A DNA stretch of 22,211 bases from a virus: the IMG/VR virus record IMGVR_UViG_3300009509_000109, positions 1-22,211 of that record; one strand, 5' to 3'. Below the pieces are notes generated by a model that made no database searches, was not told the origin of the DNA, and saw only the letters and a program-made list of their open reading frames with translations. The translations under genes and the position numbers were made by a program. How positions within the stretch are numbered: position 1 is the stretch's first letter; each line of letters starts with the position of its first letter. Below are positions 12,434 through 21,300 of this stretch, piece by piece.

Positions 12434-12672
12434 TGGACTGGTTTACATCAACGATACTTGTTCTCGGCATCGGCACTTGCGACGGTGCTGGAGACTACTG
12501 TGTTCGTCCAATGGGTGAAGTCCGCATCGAGCAGTCGATTGTTGAATCAGGCAAGCACTCTACATGGGTCACTGCAACGCACTTCTCTGAACCTGGAAAC
12601 GAGACTGACGTTCAGGATAGGGACTATGGCGCGAACATCTTCATGGTTGAATACCGGTACAAGATACGATGA
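12433..12672 (+). CDS. Hypothetical protein (79 aa), probable insertion before the polymerase
   Basis: This family is not recognised. It starts with a short hydrophobic stretch (MDWFTSTILVLGIGTC), too short to call a confident signal peptide or membrane span. It ends in a likely beta segment (NIFMVEYRYKIR). The DNA is AT-richer than the flanking replication genes, and the gene sits at a spot where phage modules often carry extra small genes. It may therefore be an acquired cargo gene. The start overlaps the previous stop as TGATG. Confidence 0.5.
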   Translation: MDWFTSTILVLGIGTCDGAGDYCVRPMGEVRIEQSIVESGKHSTWVTATHFSEPGNETDVQDRDYGANIFMVEYRYKIR

Positions 12673-12702
12673 AGGTTAACCTTCTGCCACTGGGCGCCAG
12701 TG
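12671..12702. promoter_or_regulatory. Two adjacent palindromes ahead of the polymerase gene
   Basis: GAAGGTTAACCTTC (12671-12684) is a perfect 14-bp palindrome. CACTGG-GCG-CCAGTG (12688-12702) is a 6-bp stem with a 3-base loop. Both lie in the 49-bp gap before the polymerase start, the second ending a few bases before its ribosome site. An operator or RNA hairpin controlling polymerase translation is possible. Confidence 0.4.
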
Positions 12703-12721
12703 CCTACGCCGGAGACAGTGT

Positions 12722-14764
12722 ATGACCATCGTTGTGCACCACGACTTCGAGACCTTCTCGCGAGTCGACATCAAAAAGGCCGGCGGCCACAAGTACGCGA
12801 GGGATCCGAGCACCGAGGTTCTGATGCTCGCGTACGCCGTAGGCCGAGACCGCCCGCAGATCTGGGTGCCGGCAGAGGGCGAACCGATGCCGGTGGACCT
12901 CTTGGAGTTGACCACCGATCCGGAGGTCGAGTGGCATGCCTTCAACGCCCAGTTTGAGCGGTTGATATGGTGGCATGTTATTGGGCGCACGATACCCCTC
13001 GAACAGTTCCACTGCACCATGCAGCATGCCTGGAGCCTGTCCTTCAGTGGAGGGCTGGCGCAGGTCGGGGAGCAGCTCGGGCTGCCGGACGCCAGCCGCA
13101 AGATGGCCCGCGGTCACAAGCTGATGCTGAAGTTCAGCACCCCGGCTCCAAAGAACCACCTGGCCGATCGCTACACGCACGAGAACGCGCCGGAAGACTG
13201 GGCGGACTTCAAGAGATACTGCCTGCAGGACGTCATTGCCGAACGCGAGATCGAAATGCTGTTAGCCGGCTATCCAATACCCCGGCAGGAGCGGGACCTG
13301 TGGCTATGGGATCAGGACGTCAACGACCGCGGTGTGCCGGTTGACCTGTCCCTGGTGAACCGTGCGGTACACGTCAACAACGAGGCCAAGGCTGCGGCCC
13401 GCGAGGAGCTGGAGAGCATTACCTACCTGAACAACCCGAACAGCAACGCGCAGCTGCAGGCCTGGCTGTTCGCCCATGGTGTTGATGCCCCGAACATGCA
13501 GGCTGACACTTTGCGAAAGATCCAGTCCGAAAGCCAGGACCCAGCAGTGCGCCAGGCGCTCGATCTGAAGATGCAGCTCGGTAAGACATCGGTCAGCAAG
13601 TGGAACGCGTTCAAGGCGGCGACCTGTGACGATGGCCTGGTGCGAGGCATGTTCCAGTTCGCCGGAGCACAACGCACCCAACGGTGGGCCGGACGCATCG
13701 TGCAGCTGCACAACCTGAAGAGCCCGACCATCGAAGACCCGGTGACCGCAGCTGAAGACCTGTACCTTGAGTCCTCCCTGATCGAGCTGCTGCACGGCAA
13801 CCCGCTCGACTTCCTGTCGGAGGTCATCCGGTGTGCAATCACCGCGCCAGACGGGTGCGTGCTGACACCCGTGGACCTGTCGTCAATCGAATCCAGGGTA
13901 CTCGGGTACATCGCCAATTGCGCGCGCATTAACGCCACCTTCGCCGCCGGGATGGACACCTATAAAGATTTCGCGTCTGAGTACTACGGGGTCCCCTACG
14001 CACAGGTCACCGGGGCACAACGGAAGTTCAGCAAGCCCCCGGTGCTCGGGTGCGGGTACATGCTCGGTGCCGGGAAGCGGCCAAAGGAAGACGGCTCGCC
14101 GCCGGGCAAGCAGACCGGCCTGATTGCGTATGCCGAGGGGTACGGGGTGGACATGTCCTACGAGGACGCCAAGCGCGCCGTGGACACCTGGAGGGCCATG
14201 AACTGGGAGGTGGCCGACATGTGGTCCTGGCTCGGGAATGCGTGCCAGGACACCACCGAGCACTGGACCGTGCACGAGGGGTATTGCGTCAGGACCCACC
14301 GGGACAAAAACTTCCTGATGATCGACCTGCCGTCCGGCCGCAGCCTGCACTACTATGTCCCGATGGTGCTCGCAAAGATCCCACCGTGGGAGCAGGACCG
14401 GATAGATGCGGGGGAGATCAAGCCGGCAGACGCGAAGACCCGGCCGACCCTGACCTACATGGGTATGAACCAGAACGTGGGTAAGTGGATGCGGCTGACA
14501 ACGCACCCCGGGAAGATCACCGAGAACATTGTCCAGGCCATCGCGAGGGACGTGCTGTCCTTCCACATGCTGCGGATCGAATCAGACCTGGGCCCCATCA
14601 TCCGGGCCCATGTCCACGACGAGGCGGTGCCCCTTGTGCCGGAGAGCGAGGCGCGCGAGTACCTGGCGCACTGTGAATCAGTCATGCGCATCCCGCCCCC
14701 TTGGGCACCAGGGATACTGCTCGACGCCAAGGGTTTTATAACCAAGAGATACACCAAGGACTGA
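12722..14764 (+). CDS. Phage family A DNA polymerase with 3'-5' exonuclease (680 aa)
   Basis: This replicates the phage genome. The N-terminal proofreading exonuclease shows D8-F-E10 (Exo I), HAFNAQFER (Exo II, about 72-80) and Y-x-L-x-D in RYCLQDV (Exo III). The polymerase part has motif A VDLSSIESR (384-392, catalytic D385). The O-helix runs from R434 through K438 to Y446, and motif C is HVHDEAV (catalytic H632-D633-E634). At the O-helix site equal to E. coli Pol I Phe762 it has Leu442. No 5'-3' exonuclease domain is present, as usual for this phage group. GGAG lies about eight bases before the ATG. Confidence 0.95.
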   Translation: MTIVVHHDFETFSRVDIKKAGGHKYARDPSTEVLMLAYAVGRDRPQIWVPAEGEPMPVDLLELTTDPEVEWHAFNAQFERLIWWHVIGRTIPLEQFHCTMQHAWSLSFSGGLAQVGEQLGLPDASRKMARGHKLMLKFSTPAPKNHLADRYTHENAPEDWADFKRYCLQDVIAEREIEMLLAGYPIPRQERDLWLWDQDVNDRGVPVDLSLVNRAVHVNNEAKAAAREELESITYLNNPNSNAQLQAWLFAHGVDAPNMQADTLRKIQSESQDPAVRQALDLKMQLGKTSVSKWNAFKAATCDDGLVRGMFQFAGAQRTQRWAGRIVQLHNLKSPTIEDPVTAAEDLYLESSLIELLHGNPLDFLSEVIRCAITAPDGCVLTPVDLSSIESRVLGYIANCARINATFAAGMDTYKDFASEYYGVPYAQVTGAQRKFSKPPVLGCGYMLGAGKRPKEDGSPPGKQTGLIAYAEGYGVDMSYEDAKRAVDTWRAMNWEVADMWSWLGNACQDTTEHWTVHEGYCVRTHRDKNFLMIDLPSGRSLHYYVPMVLAKIPPWEQDRIDAGEIKPADAKTRPTLTYMGMNQNVGKWMRLTTHPGKITENIVQAIARDVLSFHMLRIESDLGPIIRAHVHDEAVPLVPESEAREYLAHCESVMRIPPPWAPGILLDAKGFITKRYTKD

Positions 14765-14766
14765 CT

Positions 14767-15174
14767 ATGACTGATCCAACTGTCCCGGAGTTCACCCCTA
14801 CCCTGGTGTCCAAGCTGAAGCGGCGGGCCAAAGCTCGGACGTCTGCGGATCCCCTGGAGGCGACCATCGAGGCCCGGGTGTGCTCATACGCCAAAGAGCG
14901 GAGCGTGGACCACCGGAAGTACGTGACGCCAAACTACGCATCGTCCCCTGACCGGGTGTTCTACCCGGGGCACGGGCTCGCGTTCTTCATCGAGTTCAAG
15001 CGCAAGGGGCGGGTGGCGACACCAAAGCAGGAGAGGGAGCACGCCCGCCTGCGCAACCGGGGCTTCGATGTGTACGTGGTCGACAACGTGGAGGACGGCA
15101 TGCGCGTCATCGACTTCTGGGTAACGCACACCAAAGCCCTGTACGGCTCGGTACCGGAGCTGCCCAGTGCGTAA
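14767..15174 (+). CDS. VRR-NUC domain nuclease (135 aa)
   Basis: A stand-alone VRR-NUC domain, a PD-(D/E)XK fold that acts on branched DNA, with Holliday-type junctions a likely substrate. Motif residues are visible: an N-terminal helix with E31/E35 (EATIEARV), D62 in SSPDRVF, E76-F-K78 in FFIEFKRKG, and Q88 in the following helix (TPKQEREHARL). Length and order are typical of phage single-domain members. The start ATG lies five bases after the polymerase stop codon. The stop overlaps the SNF2 gene by eight bases. VRR-NUC next to an SNF2 helicase is a recurrent phage pair, suggesting a joint role in branch processing. Confidence 0.9.
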   Translation: MTDPTVPEFTPTLVSKLKRRAKARTSADPLEATIEARVCSYAKERSVDHRKYVTPNYASSPDRVFYPGHGLAFFIEFKRKGRVATPKQEREHARLRNRGFDVYVVDNVEDGMRVIDFWVTHTKALYGSVPELPSA

Positions 15175-16564
15175 GCAGCTCACCCCCTATGACTTCCACG
15201 GGTACCAGAACGAGGCCATCAAGCACGGGCTGCACCACCCGCAGGCGATGTACTGGCTGGACGTGGGCCTGGGGAAAACCACCATAGCCCAGACGATCAT
15301 CCTGGAGCGCATCGAGACCATGTACTCCATGGGTGTGCTGGTGTTCGCACCGAAGCGGGTGTGCCGCATGGTATGGCGACAGGAGCCGCAGCACTGGGCG
15401 CACCTGGACCGCAAGCTGCGCTTCTCGCTGGTGGACGGTACACGCAAGCAGCGCGAGTACGCCCTGCGCAAGCCGGCCGACGTCCACCTGGTGAACTACG
15501 AGTTCGCGGTGCAGGCGGTGGACATCATCATCGACGTGTGGCTGTCGAGAGGGGAGTACCCGCCGTGGACCACGATCATCTATGACGAGGTGGACAAGCT
15601 GAAAGATCCCACTAGTCAGAGGGCGACCGCGTTGCGGGACATTCTGGGTTTCTTCCCGTATCGAATCGGTATGACCGGCACCCCGGCGAGCGAGGGGTAC
15701 CGGGACCTGTTCGGTCAGTACCTGATGGTGGATGGTGGTGCCCGTCTCGGCACCAGTGAGACCGAGTACCTGAGCACCTACTTCAGGAAGGCCGGCTACA
15801 AGTACGAACTGCTTCCCGGTGCGGATGACCAGATCAAGGCGCTGATCGGGGACATCACCTTCCAGCATTCGCAACGGTTTGCAGAGAAGCCACTCGTCAA
15901 CGACATCTGGGTCGAGCTACCGCCCAAGGCCCGGGCTCAGTACGACAAGCTCGAAAAAGAGATGTTCATGGAGATCGAGGGCGGCGGGGCGATCGAGGTA
16001 TTCAACGAGGCCAGCAAGGTCAACAAGTGCCTGCAGGCTGCTGCCGGCCACCCGTACCTCGCGACCGACACCAAGGAGTGGTACAAGCTGCACGACGAGA
16101 AGCTGAACGCCCTGCAGGACATCGTGGACGAGAGCAACGGCCAGCCGATCCTGGTCGGGTACCAGTTCACTTCAGACCGGGACCGGATCCTGGAGAAGTT
16201 CCCCCGCGCGGTGTACCTGGGTGGCAACCTGACTGAGCGGGAGGAGCGCCGCATCCAGGACGACTGGGACAGCGGCAAGATCCAAATGCTGGTCGGGCAC
16301 CCGGCCTCGATGGGTCACGGGCTGAACCTGCAATATGGTGGCCACATCGCGGTGTGGTTCGGTCTGAACTGGAGTCGCCGGCTATACATCCAGCTGACCG
16401 GCCGGCTGGACCGCCAGGGCCAGGAGAGCCTGGTCATTCTGCACCGGATCCTGGCCCGCAACACGGTGGACCTTGTTCAGCTGATGGCACTGGACGCCAA
16501 GGAAGGCATCGAGGTGGACCTCAAGGAGACCATCAACCAGTACCGCACCGGGGCCTTTGGGTGA
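15167..16564 (+). CDS. SNF2-type (superfamily 2) helicase/translocase (465 aa)
   Basis: An ATP-driven DNA translocase of the SNF2 family, as found with VRR-NUC in phages. The Q-like opening YDFHGYQNEAI is followed by Walker A DVGLGKT (32-38), Walker B/DEVD (140-143) and motif III MTGTPAS. In the second lobe, HPASMGHGLNLQ and QLTGRLDRQGQ (motif VI, arginines R413 and R416) complete the set. The start is GTG 15167, within the preceding gene, with GGAG upstream. No ATG is available near it. It is the last gene of the rightward operon and its stop abuts the stop of the opposing tail-fibre gene. Confidence 0.92.
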   Translation: MRKQLTPYDFHGYQNEAIKHGLHHPQAMYWLDVGLGKTTIAQTIILERIETMYSMGVLVFAPKRVCRMVWRQEPQHWAHLDRKLRFSLVDGTRKQREYALRKPADVHLVNYEFAVQAVDIIIDVWLSRGEYPPWTTIIYDEVDKLKDPTSQRATALRDILGFFPYRIGMTGTPASEGYRDLFGQYLMVDGGARLGTSETEYLSTYFRKAGYKYELLPGADDQIKALIGDITFQHSQRFAEKPLVNDIWVELPPKARAQYDKLEKEMFMEIEGGGAIEVFNEASKVNKCLQAAAGHPYLATDTKEWYKLHDEKLNALQDIVDESNGQPILVGYQFTSDRDRILEKFPRAVYLGGNLTEREERRIQDDWDSGKIQMLVGHPASMGHGLNLQYGGHIAVWFGLNWSRRLYIQLTGRLDRQGQESLVILHRILARNTVDLVQLMALDAKEGIEVDLKETINQYRTGAFG

Positions 16565-18292
16565 TTACAGGTACCGCCACCCGGTGATGTAGAGATCTGC
16601 CGACGCGTCATTGCAGAAGTAGTACAGCTGGTTGTTTGGGATACCCCGTAGAGTGAAGCTCCAATACACAGTGTGGGACGCGTAAAACCCACCGTAGGTG
16701 GTGGCGCCCCCTGCTTGGGTGGTGCAAAAGACCTCTGGAATCACAGGGCCCCACAAGGCGGAGTATCCTGCGGCAACCGCCGGGTACGGGGTGGTGGTAT
16801 CTAAGCCGAACAAGCCCCAGACCTCTTCAAAATATATCCCGGGGACCATCCCGGACAGGCTCAAATTCGCCCAGCCTGTAGTTGTAAAAGATCCGGACTT
16901 GGCGAGGCGCACTTCACGCGGGTATACGCTTTTACCCTTTTGATAAAAAGGTCTGAGCTTGGAAGAGCCGTCTGTTATGACAAACCCTACCCGAGCTTTG
17001 TAGGTGTACCCCGCAGGGACCGTTGGATTTGTAAAGCTAGTGGAGAACAAGCCCGCTGAAACGTCGGTAGTTGGGTTGTATATAACCCAGATCGAATACC
17101 ACTTATTGAGGGTCACAGACCCAGTGTCCAGCCCGTTTGCACCACTCACAGTTATGTCAGGCGTTAGCCCTCCGCCACCGATAGACTTCGCTATACTCTG
17201 CAGGGCGGTGTTTTTAAGAATCAACCGCGTGCAAAGTATGGTTAGGGTGTCAACGCCACCGGTGGCGCAGTCAATCGAAAGATCTTCAAACGTGCCAACC
17301 GGGGTGAGGTCTTCCACGGTGGGTACCACGGTGGCCCCAGACGCCCGGTGGTACGCCGTCATGCGCCAGTCACCCGCCGCGTACTCGGTGAACTCGGCCA
17401 CGTCGTTGGCTTCGGTGGTGATGTTCGCCTTGCCGATCAGGGGCAGGTTGGTGGCGTTGTGGGTGAGCACGTTACCGCCGGCGCTGAAGTGAATCTGGAT
17501 CCGGGCGTTCCCTCCCAGAGTGGTGATCTCGGCGAAGTTGGTGCCATCGGTGAAGTCATGGAAGTTGCCGTCATCCGGGAGGGTCAGCACCCCGGCGGCC
17601 ACGTCCGCAACAGTCAGGTTGGCCCCCTTCTGCAGGGCTACGGTGCTCTGAAAGTCATTCTTCCCGGTGAACACGTTGTTGGACGACAGACCAACACCAC
17701 CGATAGCAGCCAGTACCGCGGCGCCGTTGGCCGCGTTGAGGATGTTGTTCTCGATCCAGCTCGAAATCGTGACCGTGGTGGCGTCTACATTCTGGGCCAG
17801 GGTAAGCCCATCACCTGCTGAGTTTACCGCCAGGTAGTAGTTGGCAATCAGGGTGGGCAGGTCTGTTGCGGCACCAGAGGTATCCGACAGGCGCAACTGG
17901 ATCGCGCGGGACACGGCCTCCGACACTTCCTGCAGCTGGGTGGCCAGCACGTCCATGGCCGCTTCGACTGACTCCTCACTGAAGTTGCCGCCGAACGTGA
18001 ACGCGGTGGCCTGGGTCTTCGGGCTATCGCGCACCACCTGCACCTTGTACGCGGAGGTGATCGCTGCTGCCACCACGGGGTACGTTATCGTACCGCCGGG
18101 GCTGGCTTCCTGGTCCGGGTTCAGGCTGACCGAGAAGTCGGTGAGAACCTGTGCTACGTCACCCGTGGCTACGGTGACCAGGTACACCTTCAGGTCACTG
18201 GCGTTGTACACCGGGAAGGTGAACGGCCAGGCCTTGTTGGACCCGTTACCGACGGCCGGTGTGGTCTTGCGTGCAGTGGTTGATACAGTCAT
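16565..18292 (-). CDS. Tail fibre protein with T7-like N-terminal domain (575 aa)
   Basis: Tail fibres bind the host receptor. The N-terminus (about 1-130) matches the T7 tail-fibre attachment domain: VGNGSNKAWPFTFPVYNASD, then LKVYLV, and FTFGGNFSEESVEAAMD. A shaft-like middle follows, with coiled-coil and Asn/Ala repeats, then a C-terminal part after about residue 335. That part includes GANGLDTGSVTLNKWYSIWV and AGYTYKARVGFVITDGSSK, a domain I recall from many fibre tips. The tip DNA (16565-17290) is AT-richer than the rest. GAGGA lies upstream of ATG 18292, and the giant virion gene is ten bases upstream. Confidence 0.85.
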   Translation of the reverse strand: MTVSTTARKTTPAVGNGSNKAWPFTFPVYNASDLKVYLVTVATGDVAQVLTDFSVSLNPDQEASPGGTITYPVVAAAITSAYKVQVVRDSPKTQATAFTFGGNFSEESVEAAMDVLATQLQEVSEAVSRAIQLRLSDTSGAATDLPTLIANYYLAVNSAGDGLTLAQNVDATTVTISSWIENNILNAANGAAVLAAIGGVGLSSNNVFTGKNDFQSTVALQKGANLTVADVAAGVLTLPDDGNFHDFTDGTNFAEITTLGGNARIQIHFSAGGNVLTHNATNLPLIGKANITTEANDVAEFTEYAAGDWRMTAYHRASGATVVPTVEDLTPVGTFEDLSIDCATGGVDTLTILCTRLILKNTALQSIAKSIGGGGLTPDITVSGANGLDTGSVTLNKWYSIWVIYNPTTDVSAGLFSTSFTNPTVPAGYTYKARVGFVITDGSSKLRPFYQKGKSVYPREVRLAKSGSFTTTGWANLSLSGMVPGIYFEEVWGLFGLDTTTPYPAVAAGYSALWGPVIPEVFCTTQAGGATTYGGFYASHTVYWSFTLRGIPNNQLYYFCNDASADLYITGWRYL

Positions 18293-18302
18293 GTCTAGGT
18301 CC

Positions 18303-21300
18303 TCACTTCGGTGCGCCGAACGCTACCGCTGCCGGGTTGTTTGTCTCGCCTGTTGCTAACGCCGTGATGCCTTGCACCGTGTACTCCACCTGTCCTGCGG
18401 GGTAGTGGAACAGGACGCCGGCCGCACCATTGAGCGCCTTGAAGAACGCCTCGTCCAGCTCGCCCTGCGCAACCTGGTCCCCGAGGCGGGACGCGGCCTC
18501 CATGAACCTCACGCCGGCCGGACCGCCGTACCCGTACCCGGTAAACGCCGAGGTCAGTTCACGCGCTCCAACAATGGTGCCCAACACGTAGGACGCCTGG
18601 TCGGTTGCAATCTTTTTGGCAATGCACTCCGGCTCTCCGCTACAGCGCCCCCGGAGGCCTTCGTACATCAACGTCGCCAGCACCGAGGGAATCACGTTGA
18701 GGAGCATCAGGTCAATACCGAGCATGCCGATACTGGCCGGGCTCTTGTAGTTGGTGCGCTTGAAGGCCTCTACGTTGCGGTTGTAGGTCACGTTGAAGTA
18801 GCTGTAGAAGTTGGTCCACAGCTTGAGCAGCGGGCTTCCGCGCTGGATGGCCGCGAGGTCCTTGACCTGGCCGCCGCCCTGCGAGTCCAGGACCGCCTGG
18901 TCTGCCAGGGCCACTGCCTGTTCTTCGGATACGCCTTGCGCCATCGACTTCTCGTACTGACCCAGCCAGGTCGGGACGTCTGCCACCATCTGCATCTTGA
19001 CGATGAACAGGAAGTAGGTGGAGGCCATGTCCGGGGCCTGCTCCATGCCTATCGCCCGGGCCGCGGCGTTCACCTGGTCACGGAACCAGGACTCGCGCTG
19101 AATCCGGTTGCGGATCTCGCTGATCTCGCGCTGCAGGGTCTTGCTACGCAGCCGCATGAAATCAGACTTGCTATGGATCCAGGCCACGGTGGCCTCGCTA
19201 TCTGCAGAGCTGCGCAACCAGCGGGACATCCCCCGGGCCACCCACTTGGTGCCGATGCGGGACATCGACTGCGTGAGGCCCAGGGGCTGCAGGGACGCGG
19301 TGGTCAGCTTCCACGCCATGCCGGCGATAGACGCGCCGACGCGCAGCCAGTTCAGCCCGTGCTCGAACGCGTTGGTCGCCGGCACGTCTCCCATGGCCAC
19401 ATCAGTCATGGCGTTGGTGAGCTGCTTGTATACCTGGTGCCCGTAGTTCTCCAGGATCGCCCCTTCCATACGAGCATCGTTTAGCACCCGGTTCTGGTCG
19501 ATCAGGTACTCATGCAGCGCAAGGTCGTGGATGACCTGCTCCAGGTGGCCAAAGATAACCCCGAACGAAAGGTCCAGCGGACGCTTCACTTCTTCCACGC
19601 GCTGTTCCAGGTGGCCCCTCCGGGTTGCGGCCCGGGTGAACGCCCCGCGCATCATGAGGCGCGCAGTCTCCGCGACCTCCTGCTTGAAGGCCTTCGGGGA
19701 CTGCTCCTTGTCATACTTGATCGGGAAGTACCCGCCACGGTACTCGCCGAACGGGGTCACAACAGGCACCGCCTGGACACCCTCTGGTGCCACCCCGGTG
19801 ACCCGCTTTTCCTTTGCCTGTATCAGCGGCCAGAAGCTGCCGATGTGGTCCCAGATAGCCTGGACGAAATCCCAGTCTTCCTTGGTCAGGGTACTGGTGA
19901 CCGCGTCGATCTTCTCCGGGGTCCAGCCGCTATCGTTCAGGCGTTTGCGATTAGTGTCGTTACCCAGGTTCAACGCCACCATCAGTCGACCCATCTTGGT
20001 CATGGGCGGGACGCCGGCCCCGACCTCGGTCTTCTGGTACAGTCGGCCCCGGTCGTGCAGTTCCTGGAACAGCTTGTTGAGCACGATGGTGGACTCCTCG
20101 CGCATCACGGCTTCCATGTTCAGAGCGTCATTGAGGGGGCGCATGAGCAGGTTCCACATGGCACCATTGTCCTGCCAGCCGTCCATCTCGCGCAGCAGGT
20201 CAGCCAGCTTGCGGTGCATCGCGAAGAACTCCCCGATGCCTTTGCGCAGCTTGTCCTGCGGCAGGTCGGTCTCGACGCTCTGGGGTTTCTTGCCCCTGCT
20301 GTTCGCCTCAATGCTGGCCACCGCGGCATCGATGATCGCATCGAACTCGCGCTGGTCCTTGGCGGTCAGCAGTTTCTTTTTCAGCCGGCCAAGGTGGTCG
20401 ATGCTCTTGATTGCATCCCGCAGGCCGCGGAACTCGTCCAGCGTCATCTGGGTGTAGTGCTGCTTCTGGGCCTGGTCGATCAGCTTCTGCGGGATAGCCG
20501 GCACCAGGCCCGCCTCGGCCTGCCGATCGACCCAGGCCTTCAGCGACGCGCGCTCCCGCAACTCATTCAGGGTGACCGACTTGCGCAGGTCGTACCGCTC
20601 CAGCAGCTGGTCGATCTGGTCCAGGTAGTCCTGCGATAGTTTCTTCCGTACGCCCGGCTTCTCGAACTTGCGCAGGAACCGGAGTGCCTTCTCGATCTCC
20701 CGGCCGGCCTCGGTGGCCGCGCGGTGGAAGTGGGCGTTGAGCAGCTGGGCGCGCTTGTGCTCGGCAGCCTGCTGGATGTCATCGGCCTGCATGGCCGCCA
20801 GCGCCGCCTTGCCGGCGCGGATCTCCGCGGCCTGGTACTCGGCTGTACGTGGTGCCTCGCGTACCGTCTTGCGGGCGATGGCCTGCTCGGCGTAGTCCTT
20901 GGCCGCGGCGGCCAGCACGTTGTAAGTGATCTTGCGCCCCTTCACGTCAGTTCGACCGGTGTCCCCACGCGCCTTCAGCAGGCTGTCCAGGGCCTTCAGC
21001 TCGGTCGCAAAGAACTTCAGCCGGGCCTCGCTATGCACCGCCTCCTCGGCCGCCTCCTGGAGCTTCTGGGGAGACGTCAGGTCACCATACCTCTCCAGCA
21101 TCAGGTTGTCGGTCATCTCTTCGATGACCTCTTCAGGGGGCCGGGCCTCGAGTAGCTCGCGCACCAGCTGGTCACCCGCATTCGGACCATAGCCGAACAG
21201 CTCCGCCAGCTCGTTGGGGTGGATCCCCTCCTGGGCCATCATCCCGCGCTTGCCGGTCGGCAGGTACCGCCATGGTGCCGCGGGGCCGTCACCATACATA

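Noticed and set aside
19512-20639. Long plus-strand open frame (375 codons) opposite the giant virion gene
   Set aside because: It lacks a ribosome site, and the minus strand carries a coherent protein in this span. Long antisense frames are common in GC-rich genes.
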